A stretch of DNA of 64,000 nucleotides from Bacteriovorax sp. Seq25_V (GCF_000447795.1 NZ_AUNI01000015.1:310001-374000); one strand, 5' to 3'. Shown: positions 26,175-35,881, counted from the first letter of the stretch. Program-made: numbers and translations. The notes: a model not told the origin generated them from the sequence alone.

Positions 26175-26646
26175 ATTTATTTTAGCGTTATTTTTTACAC
26201 TTAATATTTTTTCTGCTCAGGACAGAATTAAGCTTGAAGGAAAAGTTAAAGATGAACTGGTAAAGATTTATGAAGTTAACGAGAAGCTATATGATTCATT
26301 TTTTGACTATAATGGGAAAGAGGTTTCTAAGCGTGCTTTAGAACTTAAAGATGCAATCGAAAAGATTTCGGATGAAAAAATCAAGAACTTATTGAAGTTC
26401 TCTGCCGATAAGCTTAGTACTATGACAGCTGACAGAACAGAAGAGTTGAATCAGCAAGATTACAATATCGTTTCTATGGCATTGATACATGTGAATTCTA
26501 AATATGACTTTGGAAAGAAGTATAACGCTTATTCTTGTCCTATGGTTAAGAAAAAATGGTTACAAAATACAGAGAAAGACTCAAATGTTAAGAACCCTTA
26601 TGCTGCAATGATGAGGGGATGTGGCTCAAAAGATTCTAATTTCTAA
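26164..26646 (+). CDS. DUF3347-domain periplasmic protein in the cus operon
   Basis: A 160-residue exported protein (signal MKFKFILALFFTLNIFSAQ). The ATG at 26164 has a strong AAAGGAG site. A four-helix DUF3347 domain ends in the motif YSCPMVKKKWLQN...VKNPYAAMMRGCG. The Cys/Met pairs are suited to soft-metal binding, and DUF3347 domains occur next to or fused with CusB-like adaptors in other bacteria. It is the last gene of the cus operon and is followed by a terminator. A paralogue with the same C-terminal motif is at 44666. It may be a CusF-like copper buffer; that function is inference. Confidence 0.84.
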   Translation: MKFKFILALFFTLNIFSAQDRIKLEGKVKDELVKIYEVNEKLYDSFFDYNGKEVSKRALELKDAIEKISDEKIKNLLKFSADKLSTMTADRTEELNQQDYNIVSMALIHVNSKYDFGKKYNAYSCPMVKKKWLQNTEKDSNVKNPYAAMMRGCGSKDSNF

Positions 26647-26653
26647 TTGAGTG

Positions 26654-26678
26654 AAGGAGGCGATGTCGCCTCCTTTTT
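26654..26678 (+). terminator. Terminator between the convergent cus operon and the 1135-residue gene
   Basis: AAGGAGGCG (26654-26662), loop ATGT, CGCCTCCTT (26667-26675) is a perfect 9-bp GC-rich stem followed by a short T run on the plus strand. It starts 7 nt after the DUF3347 stop codon. It is the only clear hairpin terminator at a convergent junction in the window. Confidence 0.9.
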
Positions 26679-29600
26679 AATCTTCACTAATTATATATTC
26701 ATATGCTTTTTGTGCGAAAACGGCATCTGGATATACGAGATAGTTCCAGTCTGTTACATTTTTTCTTAAGATTTTTCTATTGTTGGCCTCAAAGTTTTCA
26801 GAGTAAATTTTCTTCATTGGAGTAATGTACTTTTCAGTTAACTCCTTTTCAATTTCACTCATGCGTAATTCATAGTTTCCAGTTAGAATTAAACTGTCGT
26901 CTTGGAAAATTCTAATTACGTTTCTTAGGGCCGTTGATGCTGCAGCAATATGCATTAGTTCTGCACCCGCTGCTGTATATTCAAATGATATCTTCTTGGC
27001 ATCTTGATCCATTGAGTGAGCAAGAACTAAGTTGTCATAATGTTCAAGAATTTTTACAAGCCTATGATATAAGCTTGGTTTACTTGAGTCTGAGTTATAA
27101 AATATTTTGTCGTAATATGATAGCTTCTCAACGTCGATAAGGTTATCTCGTTTTAACTGCGACAATTCTTCAGCGTCTTTCATGATTTTATAAAGTTCTA
27201 TTTTGTCTACTGTTGATAGTGCAAATGCTGATTTAAAGTCGAAAGAGATAGTATTGTCTTTACTATTAACAATTACACCAACTTTAGTTCCATTACTTAA
27301 TCCATTTTGTGAAATGTAGAAATCCCACACTGGGCCTGCAAACCTCGGGTTGATTTGAAGTAAAATCTCTTTGCTATGTGTGTAAACCTTCATGAATTGG
27401 TTCAGCCTGAAGCCTCCAAGAACAGTGTTCCCATTATCTTCCTTTCTCTCATTTAAAAATGGTCCTGCTACTTTTAAAAGGATCGATTTAAGATTAATGC
27501 CTAAGAAGGAATTGTTAAGGTTAACATTACCAATCATTTTATTCATCAGTTTTCCGAGAAGCCCTGGGTTTTCAATTGATTTTCCAATTGCCTCGAGGTC
27601 AACTTTTAAAAGTGTACTTCCAAGGAATACTTCATTTGGGCTTTTTTCTAAAATTTCTTTTTCATAGAGATCTTTATTAATAGCTGTCAATTTTAGTTTC
27701 GCAGAAATCTTAGAACGAGATTTCTCTATGTCATACTGATTATCACGATTGGAAAAAATTCTTCTCACTAGACCTTTTTTTGACTTCTCAATAGAGAGGA
27801 GAGTGAAGTTTAGAACCAGTGAGTTATCAGCTGTTGCTTTAAGAGTTATATCCTCAAGTAGCGACATTTCAGATTCTTCATCTTTATCAAGCGCTAAGTT
27901 AACCTGTTCTGTTTGCACTGATAATGAATCTTTTAAGATGATATTTGCTGTTTTTTCAAACTCATTTAAATTAAGAGATAGGTGGTAATCAACTTCCCCT
28001 TCATTGTTAATGTTTCCACTCGTTCCTGCAAAGCTTTGTGAATCTTTGTTTTCTGGTCTTTCTTTTAAGTATTTCAGGTATTGCTTACTGCGGTTTCCAT
28101 CTCCCACACTTAGCTCAAGGTATGTTTTATCCATTTTCTTATCAAATAGAGGCTCAAAATTCCAGATGTTGATATTATTGTCTGAGTTCATTATCTTATC
28201 AGCAAAGATTGATGGAGATAGACGAATTTTGATTCTTCCTGTTGTTCTATCGTAGCCAAGGATATCTTTGAAAAATTCAACAATTTGTGCTTCAGCAATT
28301 TGTGCTGGAGTTTCATTGAATGGGTTGTTAAGCTCTAAGGCCTTGATCTTGATAAGATCACTTAATTGTCCTTTAAGGTTCTTTGTGTTCATTCCTAAGA
28401 TATTATTCTTGAAGACTTCAATTTTTTCAAATAGCTTTATTCTGATGTCGTCGTAAGTAAGTGTGTCACCTTCTGAATCTGTTGAGGCCAGTGGATCACT
28501 CATCATATATGTTTTAAGAACATTGATGATTGTCATTTTTGAGAATTCTTTGAGAAAATCCCCATTCTTAGAATTGTTGGCAAAAACAACACGATTTTGA
28601 CCAGTTCCTATAGAAAGATTTTTTATATCGAGTTCAAGTACACTGTGGTCTTGTAAGTCAGAATAAAGAGTTAATTCAAATGGGAGGGACTTTCCATATG
28701 TTTTCTCGTCAAATCGTACTTTTGGTCCGGCAAAGTCAATCCCACTACCTTCGAGTCCCATTTCTAGAAGAGAATTAATATTTAGATTTACTTCTCCGCG
28801 AACAACTACACCAGGAAGCTGAGGAGCAAGAACAACATTTAAGCTTGAAAATAATTGTTCATTATCAAATTCAAAGTCTCTGAAGTAATTAGTAAATTGA
28901 TTTACGGCCTTTTGTGAAAGTCGTTTTGTTGCAAGAGGGAGATTTTTATTGTTTGATCCACCTTCGAACTTTAAAATTTCAAGATTCAATCGTTTCTTGA
29001 TATCAAGTAATCCATTTAGAGCATACTCTTTGTATTCCTTTTTAAAATCATAGTATGCCATTTCTGGATCTGCAGTAAATATTTCATCATCAGTCGTTAA
29101 AAACTTTCTCGCCCTTTGAGATATTGATGATTTTAAATCCGCGATTTCGCGCTCTGTTCTGATTGTCCAGTTATCAAGTCCTATACGATCTATCTCAGAG
29201 TCAATATACGAATTGATCTCTTTATCTAGCGCTACTGTGTATTTGAATTGATTATAGAGTTCTTTTCTAAGCTCTTTTAGATCTTTAACATCAGAGTCTT
29301 GTCTTTCCTTTGCTGCCGCAATCCAGTTCTTACCTGGCTTTCCAAGTCCTGCTTCAATCCTAAATGCAACTCTATCTTTAGTTCCTTTTATTAAAATTGG
29401 ACTGAAGTGCCATAGTCTTAATTCCTCTAGGTATGAAAAGCGTTTTAGGTCCATAAACTCAGATAAGTTGAATCTGATTGAGATTGTATTATCTCTAAAT
29501 TTTACAGCTTTAGTTTCTAAAAATGTTTTTACCAAGAGTGATATGTCTTTATCTGAATAATCCGTTGGCGCCTTTGTCTCATCAATAAAGTAGTTAACTA

Positions 29601-30084
29601 AACTTCTATTAATCAAAAGAGCAGGTAGGACATTAGAGATAATATTCATCCCTTTTGAGTAATCTACTCCATCTAGTTCAAGTCTATTTATTTTGAATTG
29701 CACATACTTTGATGCTGATAATAATCGAGCGGATGGAAACGTGATTACTAGTGTAATATCGTGTTTCTTTTTTAATTTATCTCCGGCTTTCTCTTCCATT
29801 GTTAGAAGCAAGCTCTCAGGCATCTCAACTTCACCCTTAAAAGTAAGAGTTCTGTTGATTGGGTCTAGCTTTAGAACATCTATGGATTTGATATAAGAAT
29901 CATCTCCTAGAAGCATACTTTGAATTTCGGACTCAATTATTGGGAGAGGGAGGTCTACTTTGATAAGCCCTTCCTCGCTTGTCGTACCAATCATGCCATA
30001 ATCGACGAGATCATAGGCAAAAGATTTTGTCGAAAAAGTTGACACTGTCAAAAAGGCAGCCAGTAAAAGAATCAGATTTCTCAT
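26677..30084 (-). CDS. Very large exported protein of unknown function (1135 residues)
   Basis: The protein has a signal peptide (MRNLILLLAAFLTVSTFSTKSFA) and no later membrane helix, so it is periplasmic or surface-located. It consists of long alternating beta-rich segments (KLDPINRTLTFKGEVEM, NVVLAPQLPGVVVRGEVNLNI, TADNSLVLNFTLLSIEKS) and charged helical stretches (residues about 260-400 and 1010-1120). At least three regions repeat a pattern of hydrophobic strands followed by N/S-rich turns, which hints at repeated lipid-transfer-like or beta-sandwich domains, but I cannot name a family. No catalytic motif or Cys cluster is visible. It is a single-gene unit, divergent from acs. Confidence 0.72.
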   Translation of the reverse strand: MRNLILLLAAFLTVSTFSTKSFAYDLVDYGMIGTTSEEGLIKVDLPLPIIESEIQSMLLGDDSYIKSIDVLKLDPINRTLTFKGEVEMPESLLLTMEEKAGDKLKKKHDITLVITFPSARLLSASKYVQFKINRLELDGVDYSKGMNIISNVLPALLINRSLVNYFIDETKAPTDYSDKDISLLVKTFLETKAVKFRDNTISIRFNLSEFMDLKRFSYLEELRLWHFSPILIKGTKDRVAFRIEAGLGKPGKNWIAAAKERQDSDVKDLKELRKELYNQFKYTVALDKEINSYIDSEIDRIGLDNWTIRTEREIADLKSSISQRARKFLTTDDEIFTADPEMAYYDFKKEYKEYALNGLLDIKKRLNLEILKFEGGSNNKNLPLATKRLSQKAVNQFTNYFRDFEFDNEQLFSSLNVVLAPQLPGVVVRGEVNLNINSLLEMGLEGSGIDFAGPKVRFDEKTYGKSLPFELTLYSDLQDHSVLELDIKNLSIGTGQNRVVFANNSKNGDFLKEFSKMTIINVLKTYMMSDPLASTDSEGDTLTYDDIRIKLFEKIEVFKNNILGMNTKNLKGQLSDLIKIKALELNNPFNETPAQIAEAQIVEFFKDILGYDRTTGRIKIRLSPSIFADKIMNSDNNINIWNFEPLFDKKMDKTYLELSVGDGNRSKQYLKYLKERPENKDSQSFAGTSGNINNEGEVDYHLSLNLNEFEKTANIILKDSLSVQTEQVNLALDKDEESEMSLLEDITLKATADNSLVLNFTLLSIEKSKKGLVRRIFSNRDNQYDIEKSRSKISAKLKLTAINKDLYEKEILEKSPNEVFLGSTLLKVDLEAIGKSIENPGLLGKLMNKMIGNVNLNNSFLGINLKSILLKVAGPFLNERKEDNGNTVLGGFRLNQFMKVYTHSKEILLQINPRFAGPVWDFYISQNGLSNGTKVGVIVNSKDNTISFDFKSAFALSTVDKIELYKIMKDAEELSQLKRDNLIDVEKLSYYDKIFYNSDSSKPSLYHRLVKILEHYDNLVLAHSMDQDAKKISFEYTAAGAELMHIAAASTALRNVIRIFQDDSLILTGNYELRMSEIEKELTEKYITPMKKIYSENFEANNRKILRKNVTDWNYLVYPDAVFAQKAYEYIISED

Positions 30085-30212
30085 AGTTTACACCACTTGA
30101 TTTAGTTTCTTATATATAGAGCAATTAATGTGCCAAGATTTATTGTTTAACTACTATACATTGAGTTTTTGAAGGCATAAAATTTAATTAAATTCAAAAT
30201 GATGGAGTATTT

Positions 30213-32114
30213 ATGAGTTATAGAATTACAGACTTCGATCAGTATAAGCGAGATTATGATCTATCTGTTCAAAATCCAGAGTCCTTCTGGGAAAATGTTG
30301 CTGAGAATTTTACTTGGGATAAAAAGTGGACGAAAGTTCAATCTGGAAACTTTTCTGATGCTAATATTAAATGGTTTGAAAATGGTAAGTTAAATATTAC
30401 TAATAACTGCCTTGATCGTCATATCCCAACGAAAGCAAATGATCTGGCACTACTATTCATTGCAAATAGTCCAGAAGAAATAGATAAGAGATTTACTTTT
30501 AAGGAACTTCTTGACGAAGTTTCTCTTACTGCAAATATGTTAAAAGCACAGGGGGTTCAAAAGGGAGATCGTGTTATTCTTTATATGTCGATGGTACCAG
30601 AGCTTTTAATCTCTGTACTTGCATGTGCTCGTATTGGTGCAGTTCACTCGGTTGTTTTTGGTGGCTTTTCTGCTCAAGCTTTAGCAGGAAGAATAGAGGA
30701 TGCTGAAGCAAAACTTATCATTACAAATGATGGTGGTTATCGTGGAGATAAGATTATTCCTTTAAAAAATATTGTTGATGAGGCATTACTTTTAGAAGGT
30801 TGTGAATCTGTTGAAAAAGTAATTGTTCATAAGAGAGTGAATAATATCATCAACATGAGTCCTGAACGAGATGTCGATTGGGATGCCGCTCGAGAGGGGA
30901 TGTCATTAAATTGTCCTGCGGAGTCTATGGATGCTGAGGATACACTCTTCACGCTTTATACTTCAGGGTCTACGGGGAAACCGAAAGGGATCAAGCATAC
31001 TGTTGCTGGCTACATGGTTTGGGCAGCATATACCTTTGAAAATGTTTTTCAAGTTGAAGAGAATGATCTCTACTGGTGTACTGCTGACATTGGTTGGATT
31101 ACAGGTCACTCTTATATAACATATGGACCGCTTTTAAATGGTAAATCAACAGTAATGTTTGAAGGTGTTCCAACTTATCCTGATGCAAGTAGATTTTGGC
31201 AGATCGTAGAAAAGTATAAGATAACCCATTTCTATACAGCTCCAACAGCTATTAGAGCTTTAATGGGCTGTGGGGATGAGTTTGTAGAAAAGAATGACCT
31301 TTCAAGTTTGAAAGTAATCGGGAGTGTTGGGGAACCTATCAATGACGAAGCTTGGCATTGGTACAACGAAAAGGTTGGAAAAAAGAAATGTCCGATCGTT
31401 GATACTTGGTGGCAGACTGAGACTGGTGGAATCATGATTTCTCCGCTTGCTAATATCACCAAACTAAAGCCATGTTTTGCAACATTACCGTTACCTGGCG
31501 TTCGACCAGTCTTGTTGGATGAAAAAGGTCAAGAGATTACATCAATTGAGGCTGAAGGTAATCTTTGTATGAAGCACCCTTGGCCAGGAGTTGTTCGCTC
31601 TATTTGGGGTGATCATGAAAGATATAAGCAAACCTATTTTTCAACATATCCAGGGTACTACTTTACAGGTGATGGTTGTCGCCGTGATAGCGAGGGATTT
31701 TTTAGAATTACAGGACGAGTTGATGATGTCATAAATGTTTCTGGTCACCGAATTGGTACCGCTGAGGTTGAAGATGCAATAGATCAACATCATGATGTAA
31801 TTGAAGCTGCTGTAGTGGGGTATCCTCATGACATTAAAGGGCAGGGGATTTATGCGTTTGTCATGGTTAGTAAGAATGCAACAGAAAAGATCAAAGAAGA
31901 GATTATTGCATCTGTTGTAAAATACATTGGGCCAATTGCTAAGCCAGATAAGATACAAATTGTTAAAGGACTTCCTAAGACAAGGTCAGGTAAAATCATG
32001 AGAAGAATTTTAAGAAAAATTGCCGCAGCTGAGTTTGATAGCTTTGGAGATATTTCAACTCTTCTAGATCCAGAAGTTGTTGAGGAAATTAAGAGTGGCG
32101 CGATTCTAGATTAA
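30213..32114 (+). CDS. acs: Acetyl-CoA synthetase (acetate-CoA ligase, AMP-forming)
   Basis: A 633-residue adenylate-forming enzyme: acetate + ATP + CoA gives acetyl-CoA + AMP + PPi. The N-terminal ACAS segment has ESFWENVAENFTWDKKWTKV. The P-loop-like motif is LYTSGSTGKPKGIKHT, followed by the acetate/AMP pocket VDTWWQTETGG, YYFTGDGCRRDSEGFF and the hinge GRVDDVINVSGHRIGTAEVE. The C-terminal LPKTRSGKIMRRILRKIA contains the catalytic lysine (of SGK) that can be silenced by acetylation. It has a good Shine-Dalgarno (TGGAG). It scavenges acetate. Stops interlock (TTAA) with the opposing gene. Confidence 0.96.
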   Translation: MSYRITDFDQYKRDYDLSVQNPESFWENVAENFTWDKKWTKVQSGNFSDANIKWFENGKLNITNNCLDRHIPTKANDLALLFIANSPEEIDKRFTFKELLDEVSLTANMLKAQGVQKGDRVILYMSMVPELLISVLACARIGAVHSVVFGGFSAQALAGRIEDAEAKLIITNDGGYRGDKIIPLKNIVDEALLLEGCESVEKVIVHKRVNNIINMSPERDVDWDAAREGMSLNCPAESMDAEDTLFTLYTSGSTGKPKGIKHTVAGYMVWAAYTFENVFQVEENDLYWCTADIGWITGHSYITYGPLLNGKSTVMFEGVPTYPDASRFWQIVEKYKITHFYTAPTAIRALMGCGDEFVEKNDLSSLKVIGSVGEPINDEAWHWYNEKVGKKKCPIVDTWWQTETGGIMISPLANITKLKPCFATLPLPGVRPVLLDEKGQEITSIEAEGNLCMKHPWPGVVRSIWGDHERYKQTYFSTYPGYYFTGDGCRRDSEGFFRITGRVDDVINVSGHRIGTAEVEDAIDQHHDVIEAAVVGYPHDIKGQGIYAFVMVSKNATEKIKEEIIASVVKYIGPIAKPDKIQIVKGLPKTRSGKIMRRILRKIAAAEFDSFGDISTLLDPEVVEEIKSGAILD

Positions 32115-33379
32115 AATCGCTTGGAATAGGTTAGCCAGACTCCACTTTGAGCCTGGTTGCCTTTGTTCAATGTTTGATCTAACTTTATTGAAAAAGTACC
32201 CTTGTCTTTATCTACAAGTTTTTTAGAAATACTTACTATCTCGTCACCATTGCTTGTACGTGTAAATGAAGTGTCGACTAAGTTATTCTGTAAGTGACTT
32301 AAGCTTGCATTAATTGAATAAGAACCATCTATCGAATACGTTGCCAATGAATCAATGCTAAACTCATCATTTATATTTAGCTCTCCTCCCGCACCAAGTT
32401 TTATGTCATCTTTATCTATTTCAGCAGAGAGTAGCTTTCTTCCTTTCTCATTTTGAAGGTTAACCGAAGCTTTCTGGCCTTTAGCTGTAACCTCAATATC
32501 TCCACTTAAGTTATAGTCTTCTGTTAATTGGGCTTTTGAAGTTACATTAAGAAGTTTAATGTCTTTTGGAATAAAATATTCATAGTTAAATGAAGGCCCT
32601 ACTTTAACTTTAATAAAAGTGTCAGGACTAGTGTCGATAGTGAACCCTGTTGAGAGATCAACTTTTCCATGAATTAACTCCTTAAGACCAGCTTCACGAT
32701 GATCATCAACATCAAGGTTAGGGAGATTATCTGCAACACCTAGTTTTTTCACTTGTAGCTTTTCATTGTAGGAATCAACTGGCAAGAGATAATAACTTAA
32801 TTCAGAGTGACCATCTGGATAGATTGTTACCTTGATTACTTTTCTTTGATCTCTACCTTTTCCTCGGAGCCAAATAATTCTCTTGTTATTCGAAAAACGA
32901 TACTGTGCGTATGCGTAATCAAGATTAGTTACTTTTTCAAATTGCAGCTCTAGATCTTCAGTTTTTATATCAGTAAACTCGTCAGAGAGTCTCGAGTTAG
33001 GTTCGTAACTGCAATTAACATTACCGGTAGCTTTGTTAACTGCTTCAGTTACGACCGTTAAAGCTTCTAAGTTTCCATGTTCGAGTATAAGATGAGATGT
33101 TGGATCATCTTTTCCCAACTCTTGAACAATTTTATTTACGTTTTTTGTTAGAACTAGAATATCGTCACAGCTTACACAAACATCATTTTGTACTTCTGTG
33201 TCTGCATCGATATACTGAATAGGGTATTTGTCTGTCACTTCTTTTACTTCAACTACTACTTCTTTAATTTTTTTAAATGTTTCATTATCAGTAATTCTTT
33301 TTAAATAATCGTTTGGATCTTTCGCAAAGATAGAGCTTGAAATAATAAAAAATAGAATATAGATATAGTTACTTCTCAC
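32111..33379 (-). CDS. Exported protein with C-terminal outer-membrane-like beta region
   Basis: A 422-residue protein starting at GTG with a signal peptide (YIYILFFIISSSIFA). The first half is mixed, with two Cys (CVSCDD) near residue 68 and one near residue 123. From about residue 235 the sequence is a run of alternating polar/hydrophobic strands (FTIDTSPDTFIKVKVG, NLSGDIEVTAKGQKASVNL, SIDGSYSINASLSHL) ending SGVWLTYSKRF. A C-terminal Phe after an aromatic strand is the beta-barrel assembly signal, so an outer-membrane protein is likely. No named family recognised. It is convergent with acs. Confidence 0.68.
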   Translation of the reverse strand: MRSNYIYILFFIISSSIFAKDPNDYLKRITDNETFKKIKEVVVEVKEVTDKYPIQYIDADTEVQNDVCVSCDDILVLTKNVNKIVQELGKDDPTSHLILEHGNLEALTVVTEAVNKATGNVNCSYEPNSRLSDEFTDIKTEDLELQFEKVTNLDYAYAQYRFSNNKRIIWLRGKGRDQRKVIKVTIYPDGHSELSYYLLPVDSYNEKLQVKKLGVADNLPNLDVDDHREAGLKELIHGKVDLSTGFTIDTSPDTFIKVKVGPSFNYEYFIPKDIKLLNVTSKAQLTEDYNLSGDIEVTAKGQKASVNLQNEKGRKLLSAEIDKDDIKLGAGGELNINDEFSIDSLATYSIDGSYSINASLSHLQNNLVDTSFTRTSNGDEIVSISKKLVDKDKGTFSIKLDQTLNKGNQAQSGVWLTYSKRF

Positions 33380-33466
33380 TGTAAATATATCGGCTATTCC
33401 TTAAATAAAAGTGAATAAATTACGAATAGTTTCAAATACAAAATACTTTATGGGAAAGGTCGGAAA

Positions 33467-34597
33467 TTGAAGAATAAAGGTTTTATCATTCTAGGGTATT
33501 TAGCACTCGTCGCTTTGAGTTTTATTGATAACGGTCGAGGAGCGACTTACCCACAAATTCTTGAAACTTTCCATGCTAGTGGAAGTCAGGGCTCTCTAAT
33601 TTTTAGTTTGGCTTCTTTTACTGGTCTTGTTACTAATTTCTCAACTGCTCTTTGGCTACCTCATCTTGGACTTGTGTGGGGAACAAGACTTTTTGTACTT
33701 ACTCTCTCGATCGCAGCTCTGGGAGTTTCATTAAGCCCAAATTTCTGGATAACTCTATTTTTTGCTGCAATTGCTGGTGTTGGATTTGGAGGCATTGGTA
33801 TCACAATGAATATTATGGTCTCAGAGGGGGCTCCAGCACATCTTAGACGTCGTTTTCTCTCGGGACTTCACGGCACTTACGGAGTGGCATCTTTCTTAGC
33901 CCCGTTAGTTTTTAATCTGATAATGAAACTAGAAGGGAACTGGAGGACTTATTTCTTATTGGCAGTGATTCCTCCACTCTTAGTCTTTCTATATTCATTT
34001 ACTGTTCATGACACACATAAAGAATCTATTAAAGACACTTATAAGACGATGCGAGTCTCAAAGAAGCTTAAATTTCTTATTGGGATCTATATGGGACTCT
34101 ATGTTGCCAGTGAAATTCTAGTTTCAACTCGTTTAACTCTTTATCTTACAGAGGTAAAAGGGCTTTCAATTACTGTTGCTAATACATATTTGAGTGGATT
34201 TTTCTTATGTCTATTAATTGGGAGATTGTCTTTTGCAGCTTTAAATATACGTATATCGAGCTCTAGATTACTCTATACATCCCTGATTCTAACTCTCATT
34301 GCTTTTCTATTTGGTTACTATATTCATCCTGTCTTTTTGTCTGTGACAGGGATAACTATGTCATATTTTTTTCCTGTAAGTGTTGAATGGATTAATGAGA
34401 ACTTTAAGGAGGTTTCAAACTTACTAATCTCTTCATCGATGACTATCATTGGAATTACACTTATGATAATGCATCAAGTTTTTGGTACGATGACTGAATT
34501 AATTAGTGTTGAATACGCTTTCCTCTTTTTTATATTTTATAATCTTGGATCGATTTCAATCTTCCATTATTTAAGGAGTAGCAAATTTTTGAAGTGA
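33467..34597 (+). CDS. Major facilitator superfamily transporter
   Basis: A 376-residue MFS permease with about 12 hydrophobic helices. The TTG start at 33467 is preceded by GGGAAAGGTCGG, the ribosome-binding site; the ATG at 33450 is out of frame and closes quickly. N-terminal features are YLALVALSFIDNGRGATYPQIL and, in TM4-5, AGVGFGGIGITMNIMVSEGAP-RRRFLSGLHGTYGVASFLAP, reminiscent of fucose/glucose-type MFS carriers. Substrate unknown. Its 3' end overlaps the opposing exonuclease gene by 27 nt, the longest convergent overlap here. Confidence 0.87.
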   Translation: MKNKGFIILGYLALVALSFIDNGRGATYPQILETFHASGSQGSLIFSLASFTGLVTNFSTALWLPHLGLVWGTRLFVLTLSIAALGVSLSPNFWITLFFAAIAGVGFGGIGITMNIMVSEGAPAHLRRRFLSGLHGTYGVASFLAPLVFNLIMKLEGNWRTYFLLAVIPPLLVFLYSFTVHDTHKESIKDTYKTMRVSKKLKFLIGIYMGLYVASEILVSTRLTLYLTEVKGLSITVANTYLSGFFLCLLIGRLSFAALNIRISSSRLLYTSLILTLIAFLFGYYIHPVFLSVTGITMSYFFPVSVEWINENFKEVSNLLISSSMTIIGITLMIMHQVFGTMTELISVEYAFLFFIFYNLGSISIFHYLRSSKFLK

Positions 34598-35836
34598 GAC
34601 TTCTTTAAATACTTCACCATCATAGTTAGATTCTTTTAAAAGGTTATGAGCATAGTGGTAGGCTGCGATATTTTTAGGTGACATTAAAGAAAAACCTTTC
34701 CTTGAAGGTGAGGTAGGGGTTTTGTTCTTACTCTGCACTATTTTTATATATCTACCGGATGAAATGTAAATATGTTTATATAAGCGTCGATTATAATCAA
34801 AAGAAGAATAGCATACTAATTCATAATATGGTCGATACAAGCGAAGCTTCATTTCTAACTCATGATTGTGTTTTATCACCATTTCTTTAGTTTTAAGATT
34901 TTCGAAACTGGCCTCGAGGTGACTATTAATTTTCATCAATAGCTGTAGTCCTTCTTTTTTTGTTTTGAAGTACATTAGCGCCGGTTTGAATTTTTGGTAC
35001 TTGCTAACTCTTATTGCTAATTTTCCTGTTTTATCTTTTACAGTATATAAAGACCAATTATGATTTTCTTCTTTTTTAGAGTGGATAATGTAGGTTTCGA
35101 TAAGAGATGAATTTTCATGAAAATTAATGTCGATAACTTCATTTAGAAAGTCTTTGTTCTTAATAGTTAGACTGAGTCTATCTAATAAATATTTTTTGAT
35201 ATTTATTGTTGGGATTGAAATGATTTTTTTTTGCTTGTTTGAAAAACTAATAATCCCCGGAGAGCGAGGGGCTGTGCCAATAATTCTCTCATGTTTAGGA
35301 ATGTATTTAAGAGCAGAAGGCGTTCGAGGATAGTAGGTATCTTTTATCTTTTCATAGAGGTTATAAGCTGCGAGAGCATCATTAAGGGCCCGATGTGCTT
35401 TACCGTAGCTTAGATTGAAAAATGAATTCATATCAACAAGTGAGTAGGATTTAAGACCTGGGATAAAACTTTTTGATAAACGAAGAGTACAAACAGTCTT
35501 TGAAGCATAGTTGATGCCAATTCTTTGAAAGTGATTTTTTAAAACTTCATAGTCAAAATCAACTTTGTGACCAACAAGGATCTTGCCTTCAAGCATTTCA
35601 AATAAATTCGAAGCTAGTTCATTAAACTCTTTTTCGTTAACTAATGATTTATTCGTGATACCCGTAAGGCTTGAGATTTCCCGTGAGACTTGTCGCCTAG
35701 GTTTTATAAGAGTGACATACTTTTTAATTTCGTCTGAGTGATTATCCTTCCATACGAGAGCTAGCTCAATGATATCAGCATTTTCAATGTCTAGAGATGT
35801 AGTTTCAAGGTCAATAAAGACGAAATTATCATTCAT
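34571..35836 (-). CDS. DnaQ-like 3'-5' exonuclease fused to a degenerate GIY-YIG/UvrC-N-like domain
   Basis: A 421-residue two-domain protein. Residues 1-165 are a DEDDh exonuclease: D9 and E11 in FIDLETTSLD, D95 in HKVDFDYEVL, and H149/D153 in HRALNDA. Residues about 185-310 follow the layout of a UvrC/Cho GIY-YIG domain: APRSPGIISF (for PGVYxF), then KKIISIPTINIKKYLLDRL (for LYVGKSxNLxxRV), an E-x-SLIETYIIHS helix, and a closing KTKKEGLQLLMKI. The catalytic tyrosines and the nuclease Gly are replaced, so this half probably no longer cuts. The remaining 110 residues are unassigned. DnaQ-GIY-YIG fusions exist in other bacteria; the loss of catalysis is what I infer here. Confidence 0.82.
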   Translation of the reverse strand: MNDNFVFIDLETTSLDIENADIIELALVWKDNHSDEIKKYVTLIKPRRQVSREISSLTGITNKSLVNEKEFNELASNLFEMLEGKILVGHKVDFDYEVLKNHFQRIGINYASKTVCTLRLSKSFIPGLKSYSLVDMNSFFNLSYGKAHRALNDALAAYNLYEKIKDTYYPRTPSALKYIPKHERIIGTAPRSPGIISFSNKQKKIISIPTINIKKYLLDRLSLTIKNKDFLNEVIDINFHENSSLIETYIIHSKKEENHNWSLYTVKDKTGKLAIRVSKYQKFKPALMYFKTKKEGLQLLMKINSHLEASFENLKTKEMVIKHNHELEMKLRLYRPYYELVCYSSFDYNRRLYKHIYISSGRYIKIVQSKNKTPTSPSRKGFSLMSPKNIAAYHYAHNLLKESNYDGEVFKEVSLQKFATP

Positions 35837-35881
35837 TAGATAATTTTCTATTAGATTTTAGTATCTTGTCAAAGTTATTCG

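Noticed and set aside
30181-30194. Perfect 14-bp palindrome AATTTAATTAAATT before acs
   Set aside because: It is made only of A and T in AT-rich DNA; such palindromes arise by chance, and no matching second site was seen.
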